Of a stretch of 64,000 bases of DNA, positions 58,689 through 64,000 are shown piece by piece. The position numbers and the translations under genes are program-made. The notes beneath the pieces are model-generated. The model ran no database searches. It saw only the letters and a program-made list of their open reading frames with translations, and was not told the origin of the DNA. This DNA is from Levilactobacillus tongjiangensis. Lineage in GTDB: Bacteria; Bacillota; Bacilli; Lactobacillales; Lactobacillaceae. The DNA is taken from NCBI RefSeq assembly GCF_003946345.1, contig NZ_RHNY01000001.1:62001-126000 (forward strand). Direction: 5' to 3'. Each line of letters begins with the position of its first letter. Within the stretch, counting starts at the first letter, position 1.

Positions 58689-60764
58689 TTAGTTAGTGTC
58701 CGCAATTTCTTGCATATAGAGCATCTGATCGGTTGAAACTTGTTGATAAAGTTCATCTGCCAACTCGGAGGACAGGGCGTTCGTACGCCGTTGTTGTCGA
58801 ATATAAGTGTATTCGTACTGGAAGGCTTGGATGAACAATTCGTTTTGCTGGTCGCCGTTTTCCTGAGACTTGAAGCGACGGTGGCGCGCGTTGTAGTAAT
58901 TACGTACCACGTTGACCTCGGTCTGGTTGTCGATATTGGCCTCAGCCGTTAAGAATTGAATCACGGCGTTGTAGATGTCGGCTTCAATTTTGAGGAAGTT
59001 TTCCCGGCGTTCCCGGTCGATACGGCTACTCCGAGATTGACGGCCTCGGGGTCGCTTTTGTTCCTGGGCGATGCGTTGTTCAGCCAGCCGTTGTTGTTCC
59101 TCTGAGTGGGGCTGAGCAGCGAGACGCTTCCGCTGCTTGGCGATACGCTTGTTACGGTGCCATCTGCGCGAGAAACCGTGCTCCAGTCGGTGCCAAACAA
59201 AGCGAATCCAGAGCGTCCCATTGACGAAAGGATTGTTACTGCTCATCTGGGACTTGAAAACTAAGATCCTCACGTAGCGGTTCGCAAAACTAGCTGGAAT
59301 CGTGCCATCGTCAGAGCGCTGTTGGACCGTTTCAGCTTCGATTTGGGTGGCTTGATTCAGAATAACCTGCAACTTCTTACGGTCGGGTCGCTGAGAAGTT
59401 ACCTGGCTATTTAAAATTTCGACGACTTCTTGTGTTTCTGCGGGATAATCGGGATTTTCTTGAACTAGGCGTTCTGTCGCGTAGGCTACCAGCGACCGGC
59501 GTTCCTTGAAGGCGGTGTCGGGGTCGACCGGTAGGGTTTTCTTGGGAAGGATAAATGGCAGAATTATCGTCGGCACTAAGAGACTCAAGATAATGACGAT
59601 GGCTGCGACAAAGATCATGGTATTACGGTACGGAAAGGCGTGACCGTTCAACGTTAAGGGCAGTGAAAAGGCCATGGCCAAAGTAATGGTTCCGTGGACC
59701 CCAGAAAGGGCCCCAATTACGGCATTTTGGCGGCGTTCTTTGGGTTCAGACTGAATCAATGCCCAGTCTAAACGAATCCAGACGTAGCGCAGGGCTAACA
59801 TTACGAGGTAAAGGATAATGGCCAACAAAACGAAGGCCGATAATGATTTAGTATGGTCTTGCTGAATATTTACCCAGACCGTTGGCAACGAGACACCCAA
59901 GAGCACAAACACGAACCCATTTAGGATGCTCGTTAAAATGCGCCAGGTTGACCGTGAAACCAGCTGTAACTCGGTACTAGACAGCCGCAGTTGGTTGTTA
60001 GAAATACTGTAGATCAACCCAGCAGCGACCACGGCCAGAATTCCCGAAAGTCCGAGATGTTCCGCTGCCAAATAGATGAGAAAGGGTATCGTCACATCGT
60101 AGGGAACAATTACACTGGAAGAATCTTTCCCACTCTGGACTAGATAGACCCGGGCCCAGACGGCCACGATTCCCAGAATGAGGCCAATGAGGAGCCCACC
60201 TAAGAAGACGACCAGAAAGTGCTTGACCCCACCGCCAACTGAGAATTTTCCGGTGGTGAAGGCGGTTAGGGCCAGACTGAAGGCCACCAAACCGGAAGCG
60301 TCGTTGAAGAGCGACTCACGTTCCAGCATGCCCATGACCCGCTCGGGGACGGCCATGTTGCTGGTGATCGATGAGACGGCGACGGCATCAGTAGGCGTTA
60401 CAATAGCGGCCAGGGCAAAGGCCAAAGCCAGTGGGATCCCCACCAGCATGGCATGGCTGACGTAGCCCATTAAGATGACGGTCAGGATGGCCAGGACCAC
60501 GGCCATCGATAAGATGGATCCTAGGTTTCGCCGGAGTTCCTTAGCGTTGGCATTTTGGCCGTCATAGAACATAAGTGGCGCAATGATGATGAGCATGAAT
60601 ACTTCGGGCTCAAGAATAAAATGATGATACAGGGGAACCAGTGACAAGATGGCACCGGCAAAGATTTGGTAGAACGCTTTTGGTATCAGTGGAAAATATG
60701 GATAAATCGTATTGGCCACAATGGTTGCGAGAACTAGCAACACGATGGCATAGAAGATTTCCAA
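58689..60764 (-). CDS. CPA1-family Na+/H+ antiporter (NhaP-like) with long C-terminal tail
   Basis: A 691-residue protein. Residues 1-410 hold about 12 membrane helices with the CPA1 motifs AIVTPTDAVAVSSI and ERESLFNDASGLVAFSLAL, which carry the ion-binding Asp residues. Residues about 415-691 form a charged cytosolic tail (RNKRIAKQRKRLAAQPHSEEQQRLAEQ, SRSSRIDRERRENFLKIEADIYNAVIQFL) of the YjcE-like kind. The start is TTG 60764 behind gggaggattcac. It probably removes Na+ or maintains internal pH. Confidence 0.9.
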   Translation of the reverse strand: MEIFYAIVLLVLATIVANTIYPYFPLIPKAFYQIFAGAILSLVPLYHHFILEPEVFMLIIIAPLMFYDGQNANAKELRRNLGSILSMAVVLAILTVILMGYVSHAMLVGIPLALAFALAAIVTPTDAVAVSSITSNMAVPERVMGMLERESLFNDASGLVAFSLALTAFTTGKFSVGGGVKHFLVVFLGGLLIGLILGIVAVWARVYLVQSGKDSSSVIVPYDVTIPFLIYLAAEHLGLSGILAVVAAGLIYSISNNQLRLSSTELQLVSRSTWRILTSILNGFVFVLLGVSLPTVWVNIQQDHTKSLSAFVLLAIILYLVMLALRYVWIRLDWALIQSEPKERRQNAVIGALSGVHGTITLAMAFSLPLTLNGHAFPYRNTMIFVAAIVIILSLLVPTIILPFILPKKTLPVDPDTAFKERRSLVAYATERLVQENPDYPAETQEVVEILNSQVTSQRPDRKKLQVILNQATQIEAETVQQRSDDGTIPASFANRYVRILVFKSQMSSNNPFVNGTLWIRFVWHRLEHGFSRRWHRNKRIAKQRKRLAAQPHSEEQQRLAEQRIAQEQKRPRGRQSRSSRIDRERRENFLKIEADIYNAVIQFLTAEANIDNQTEVNVVRNYYNARHRRFKSQENGDQQNELFIQAFQYEYTYIRQQRRTNALSSELADELYQQVSTDQMLYMQEIADTN

Positions 60765-61316
60765 GTGAATCCCTCCCAAGTGTGAGAATAATTGCTGTCC
60801 CCAATTTTACGCTAATGGCTACCAAATTGGGGGAGAATCACTCGAAACTCGAAAAAGTTTTGAGTGGTTAAATAATCGGGTTGGTTGGGAAGGTAGGTTG
60901 ATCAAGTTAGTGAGTTTCAGTGAATGAATATTAAAACATTGTATATGGATATTTATTCAAAATGGTAAAAAGGGAACGCCTGGAAGGGTCTGTGACAAAC
61001 ACAAGAAAGTTATCAGCAGATAATTGATTCAGTTTAAAAACTTTGTGATAACGCAAAAGATTGCTACATGAGACGTTGGCGTTTCCAATCACAAACAAAT
61101 TTATATTCGGATAACTGGTTGATGATAACAACCAACTCACTAAAAAATGTTGACTGTTATTTAGAAAGTTTCCAAAAAGGGTTGATTATTCATTCAGTTG
61201 TGATAACATATAAGTTGGTTCTACTAGATGGTTCAGCGAATTATTTTGGGGGAACCGAGCTAAGTCGTTTGTTTTTTTCTATCGTTACTCAATCCAACGA
61301 TAAGGAAGTGCTGAAT
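60765..61316. other. 550-bp divergent intergenic region
   Basis: AT-rich with no supported gene. One isolated hairpin (cactcgaaact / agttttgagtg, about 60839-60866) lies upstream of nhaP. The in-frame extension before the spx-like start (from 61068) has no ribosome site and looks non-coding. Confidence 0.45.
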
Positions 61317-61715
61317 ATGATTAATTTGTACATTGCACCAAGTAGCGCATCCAGCCGGAAGGCACGAGCATGGCTTAAGGAGCACGACATTGCGTTCAGA
61401 GAACGGAATATCAAGTCCAAGCCGTTGAATGCTTCCGAAGTCAAGCAGATTCTTCGCTTAACCGAAAATGGGAGTGAAGACATCATCTCTACCCGGTCGA
61501 ATGTATTTAAGCAACTACACGTTGACCTGGATAACTTATCAGTTAGTCAGTTGGTCGATCTAGTTGTGAAGTACCCTGACTTAATCAAGCGTCCAATCAT
61601 CTTTGATGACAAGCGCCTGGAAGTTGGCTACAACGAAGAAGAAATTCGGCGGTTCTTGCCACGTGATGTGCGGACTGCAGAATTACACCACTTGGAATCA
61701 CAACTAAGTTCATAA
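61317..61715 (+). CDS. Spx-like regulator lacking the CxxC redox switch
   Basis: A 132-residue ArsC/Spx-fold protein. It aligns without gaps to Spx (IxLYxxPSxxSxRKARAWL, RNIKSKPLNASEVKQILRLTENG, DIISTRSNVFKQL, RPIIFDDKRLEVGYNEEEIRRFLPR). Spx Cys10 and Cys13 are replaced by Ser10 and Ser13 (PSSASSRKA). Spx binds the RNA polymerase alpha subunit and redirects transcription under thiol stress; this version cannot form the usual intramolecular disulfide. ATG 61317 follows aaggaagtgctgaat. Confidence 0.92.
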   Translation: MINLYIAPSSASSRKARAWLKEHDIAFRERNIKSKPLNASEVKQILRLTENGSEDIISTRSNVFKQLHVDLDNLSVSQLVDLVVKYPDLIKRPIIFDDKRLEVGYNEEEIRRFLPRDVRTAELHHLESQLSS

Positions 61716-61722
61716 CACGAAT

Positions 61723-61757
61723 CGATCAGTTCTCGGGGGAGTGCTGGTCGGTTTTTT
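61723..61757 (+). terminator. spx-like gene terminator
   Basis: The stem cgatcag / ctggtcg (partly imperfect) with a T run, 10 bp after the stop. Confidence 0.7.
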
Positions 61758-61798
61758 ATTGAAATAATTATCAATGGTGCACAATCAATTTAGTAGGT

Positions 61799-61838
61799 AA
61801 AAGAAAGCGGTCGAGAATTCTCTCGACCGCTTTCTTTT
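61799..61838. terminator. Bidirectional palindromic terminator
   Basis: A perfect palindrome, aaaagaaagcggtcgagaat / its complement, flanked by A and T runs; usable by both the plus spx-like and the minus ATP-cone genes. Confidence 0.85.
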
Positions 61839-61868
61839 ACATATTAACGTTAATCACACATTCTGTGG

Positions 61869-62156
61869 TTAGACACGTTGTTGCTTGCGATAATTTTGCG
61901 CCATATTGGCGTAGCCTAACTGTTCTAAGGTCTCCGCAACTGTTGCATCGATCGTACCCGTTGCGACCACGTCAAAGCCCGCTAATTGGGCAACAATCAA
62001 GCTCTCAACTCGATGAACGACTGTCGGGTCGTTCGTGAGGTCTGTGAGTGATTCGTGAATCTTCCGGGGGTCGAACGGACTGTGTTCTCCCGCAACGTTC
62101 TCCACGGTCAGGCCGCCTGGGTGCATCGTGGTCTGTGATCTTCTTAAAACGTCCAT
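61869..62156 (-). CDS. Stand-alone ATP-cone-like protein
   Basis: A 95-residue protein: a short Arg/Gln head (MDVLRRSQTTMHPGGLTVENVAGE) and about 70 residues matching the pattern of an ATP-cone (PFDPRKIHESLTDL, VVHRVESLIVAQLAG, ATGTIDATVAETLEQLG, NMAQNYRKQQ). ATP-cones bind ATP/dATP in ribonucleotide reductases and NrdR, but there is no catalytic domain or zinc ribbon here. ATG 62156 follows aggagggctagagacg. The longer frame to 62231 lacks a ribosome site. Role unknown. Confidence 0.6.
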   Translation of the reverse strand: MDVLRRSQTTMHPGGLTVENVAGEHSPFDPRKIHESLTDLTNDPTVVHRVESLIVAQLAGFDVVATGTIDATVAETLEQLGYANMAQNYRKQQRV

Positions 62157-62310
62157 CGTCTCTAGCCCTCCTAGGTTTGCCGGACCTATCTCAATCATGA
62201 TCTTAGTGGTCGGTAAAAATTCGTCTATCACTATGTTACGATGAATGACCCTAAATTACAACTAGATATGGTGTGAAAATTTGACGTTTTTCTACATATA
62301 GTAGTAAAAC

Positions 62311-62331
62311 CACAGAGCGTGGTGCTCTGAA
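62311..62331 (-). terminator. Possible panE terminator
   Basis: The stem cagagc / gctctg with a short T-rich tail on the minus strand just beyond the panE stop; weak. Confidence 0.4.
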
Positions 62332-62338
62332 TTTTACG

Positions 62339-63268
62339 TTAGATACCGCGCAAAGCTTCTTGACTGTGAATAAGTTGGGCTAACAGGGCATTGTTAGGAG
62401 CCGCAACGCCTAATTTAGTCCCCAATTTAGCTACATAACCGTTTAAGAAATCAATTTCGGTCGGCCGGTGCTTAGCCATGTCCTGATGCATGGATGGGTA
62501 GTGGCCACCGTTGGTTTCTGGTGAGAATTGGGCGGCAATGAGGTCGGTGACGTCGGCCACGCTGAATTGGATCTTGGCGGCGTTAGCGACGGCTTGGAAT
62601 TCGTTGAGAACCCGGTCATTGAGTTCGCGCCAGTTAGGTAGCGCCCCAAATTCACCAATATTGCAGTCAAAGAGGGTGCAGTAGGTGTTCAACACACTGT
62701 TGAGGCCCGCCTTTTTCCAAATGGCGGCCATCACGTTGGCAGCTTCACTTGCGTGTAGTCCTGCGGCATTGAGGGTGTCGATCAATCCAGGTAGGTTCGG
62801 GAACTTATCGGGAACGACAGCCTGGAGCGAAATACTCCCAGTGCCAGTGACCGTAATGTGGCCGGGGCCAGCTAAGCCGGAAGACCAAACGGTGGTTCCG
62901 ACAACAATCTGTTCCTTAGGGACGTGGCGTTCGATGGTCTCTACGTTGCCGATTCCGTTGGCCAGGGTCAAGACGGCCGGCTGGTTGTCCAAGATACCAT
63001 TGAGCTGTTGTAGCATGGCATCCATCTGCATGGCTTTGGTGAAGAGGATGACGAGGTCGAACTGTTCAGTGACCTCGGCCGGGCGTTTGGCCGTCATGGG
63101 GATGACCTGGTCGCCCTGACCGTCCGTGGTGATGGTCAGACCGTCCCGGTTGATGACGTCCACGTGTTCCTGCCAGTTATCGATCAAGGTGACTTGGTTG
63201 CCTGCCTGCTGTAGCTTAACGCCGAAGCGGCTACCCATGGCACCCGCGCCAGCAATCGCAATTTTCAT
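62339..63268 (-). CDS. panE: 2-dehydropantoate 2-reductase (ketopantoate reductase) family
   Basis: A 309-residue NADPH-dependent enzyme reducing ketopantoate to pantoate in pantothenate synthesis. The Rossmann motif GAGAMGSRFG is at the N-terminus; the catalytic Lys is in AAIWKKAGLNSVLN; the C-terminal domain is helical (ANAAKIQFSVADVTDLIAAQ, DMAKHRPTEIDFLNGYVAKLG). Family paralogs act on other 2-oxo acids, so the exact substrate is not certain. Ribosome site aggagtgattcttc. Confidence 0.9.
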   Translation of the reverse strand: MKIAIAGAGAMGSRFGVKLQQAGNQVTLIDNWQEHVDVINRDGLTITTDGQGDQVIPMTAKRPAEVTEQFDLVILFTKAMQMDAMLQQLNGILDNQPAVLTLANGIGNVETIERHVPKEQIVVGTTVWSSGLAGPGHITVTGTGSISLQAVVPDKFPNLPGLIDTLNAAGLHASEAANVMAAIWKKAGLNSVLNTYCTLFDCNIGEFGALPNWRELNDRVLNEFQAVANAAKIQFSVADVTDLIAAQFSPETNGGHYPSMHQDMAKHRPTEIDFLNGYVAKLGTKLGVAAPNNALLAQLIHSQEALRGI

Positions 63269-63353
63269 GAAGAATCACTCCTATTATGATTGACTTAGCC
63301 TCAGTGTAGCAGTTTTTTGGTGAAAATGGTGTGGGAACGGTAAGGATTGGTAA

Positions 63354-63382
63354 TTGACATCATCCAAGCGCTGGGCTAACAT
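63354..63382 (+). promoter_or_regulatory. Promoter of the S9 peptidase gene
   Basis: A -35 ttgaca (63354-63359), a 17-bp spacer and -10 taacat (63377-63382). Confidence 0.6.
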
Positions 63383-63434
63383 GAAACTTACTATTAGATG
63401 AGAAAATAATGAGAAAAAAATAGGAGCGATGTGT

Positions 63435-64000
63435 ATGTCCAAGAGTGTTAGCGCGCAAGACTTGTTCAAGTTAGTAGCGCTGTCTCAACCATTAGCCAGC
63501 GACGGTCAGGTATTTTTCGTGGAAAATGGTGTCGATCAAGCTAGTAATGGGTATGTTTCTCAAATTAAACGACTCAGTGTTACTGGTGGTACGCAGGATG
63601 TGGCGGTTAATGGCCGGTTGAACCTACAACCCACCGTTGCCGGTGAGAGCCTATACTACACTGCTATCGTGGACCAGGCCAAGGCACAGCTCTTTCGGGT
63701 ACCGGTGACCGGTGGCGAACCAACGGCCGTTACGACAAGTACGCCCAATGAGGCCGTCAACACGGTGATCGCCGCTGCGGATGGTACCAGCATTTTCTTC
63801 AAGACCACGCAGACGGCGGAACGGCCTAAGTTACCAAATACCGAAGCGTTTCCGCAGCCCCGGCACGTTGAGAATTTGATCAACAAGGCTGACGGCTATG
63901 GGTGGCTCCCTTTGGACGTGGTGTACCGATTACGCCGCTATCAACCGAGCACCGGCGTCGTTGAAGAAATTTTTCAACAGGGTCACGATTTCGACCTGAC
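63435..64000 (+). CDS. S9-family peptidase, N-terminal part (cut by the window edge)
   Basis: The frame is open from ATG 63435 to the window end (188 residues visible). It has repeated beta-propeller-like segments (VSQIKRLSVTGGTQDVAVNG; LFRVPVTGGEPTAVTT; IFFKTTQTAERPKLPNTEAF). This is the layout of the propeller domain of acylaminoacyl-peptidase/prolyl oligopeptidase enzymes. The catalytic domain lies beyond the window, so the call is tentative. ATG follows taggagcgatgtgt. Confidence 0.75.
   Translation, partial: MSKSVSAQDLFKLVALSQPLASDGQVFFVENGVDQASNGYVSQIKRLSVTGGTQDVAVNGRLNLQPTVAGESLYYTAIVDQAKAQLFRVPVTGGEPTAVTTSTPNEAVNTVIAAADGTSIFFKTTQTAERPKLPNTEAFPQPRHVENLINKADGYGWLPLDVVYRLRRYQPSTGVVEEIFQQGHDFDL

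Noticed and set aside
61068-61316. N-terminal extension of the Spx-like protein
   Set aside because: No ribosome site at the upstream ATG, sequence unlike the family, and the ATG at 61317 gives the normal Spx start and length.
1-64000. CRISPR arrays, tRNA or rRNA genes, phage genes and complete insertion sequences
   Set aside because: None was seen on reading both strands; the repeats present are dispersed hairpins, not regularly spaced direct repeats.

Overview
The window looks like chromosome of a lactobacillus (Lactobacillaceae), with base composition near 50% GC. Supporting signs are a single-subunit phosphoketolase with its own GntR/UTRA regulator, the end of acetate kinase at the left edge, an Opp peptide importer, PepF, lipoate-protein ligase, an Spx-family protein, HPK10/LytTR two-component genes, and surface proteins of MucBP/DUF5776 type. 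A Levilactobacillus- or Lactiplantibacillus-like host is a guess from gene content and GC. No tRNA, rRNA, CRISPR array, prophage or intact insertion sequence was seen.

Layout. 1-3.1 kb: end of ackA, a secreted 3D-domain-like protein, a 35-residue Cys-rich membrane peptide and a secreted SH3-like protein. 3.3-8.9 kb: an ABC exporter with a divergent TetR regulator (clear palindromic operator between them), an HD phosphohydrolase and a DHA2 drug exporter. 9.1-15 kb: a membrane protein, an M50-like membrane protease, a YbaK deacylase, then GntR and phosphoketolase. 15.8-21.4 kb: a branched-chain amino-acid ABC importer operon (livJHMGF plus a CBS/ACT protein) behind a leader-peptide attenuator containing three consecutive Leu codons. 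21.5-28 kb: an MFS pseudogene, a GreA paralog, and a LytTR regulator with two sensor kinases. 28.5-33.8 kb: RluA, UspA, a CDF metal exporter, a CPBP protease and a second SH3-like secreted protein. 34.4-41 kb: oppDFBCA and an Rrf2 regulator. 41.4-49.8 kb: lplA, small membrane proteins, a surface protein split by an amber codon, a TMEM175-like channel, a YdcF protein, a broken toxin-antitoxin pair, a methyltransferase and an XRE regulator. 50-64 kb: pepF, a lipase-like hydrolase, a DUF1275 protein, an RNase Y paralog, a 5'-nucleotidase, an NhaP antiporter, an Spx-like protein without its cysteines, an ATP-cone protein, panE and the start of an S9 peptidase.

Two things stand out. First, the sensor kinases at 24991-27646 are complementary. 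The first keeps the ATP-binding N and G boxes but has Gln at the phosphoacceptor His position. The second keeps the His but has lost the N and G boxes. They may work only as a trans-phosphorylating pair. Second, the intergenic spaces carry many copies of two related families of 150-190 bp GC-rich long hairpins (A and B). The arms differ between copies but stay complementary within each copy, so structure rather than sequence is conserved. A third element (C) has 23-bp terminal inverted repeats, and one copy sits at the breakpoint of the truncated MFS gene. Two further stretches look like independently promoted structured RNAs (27.77-28.04 kb, with a cre-like box, and 43.55-43.76 kb).
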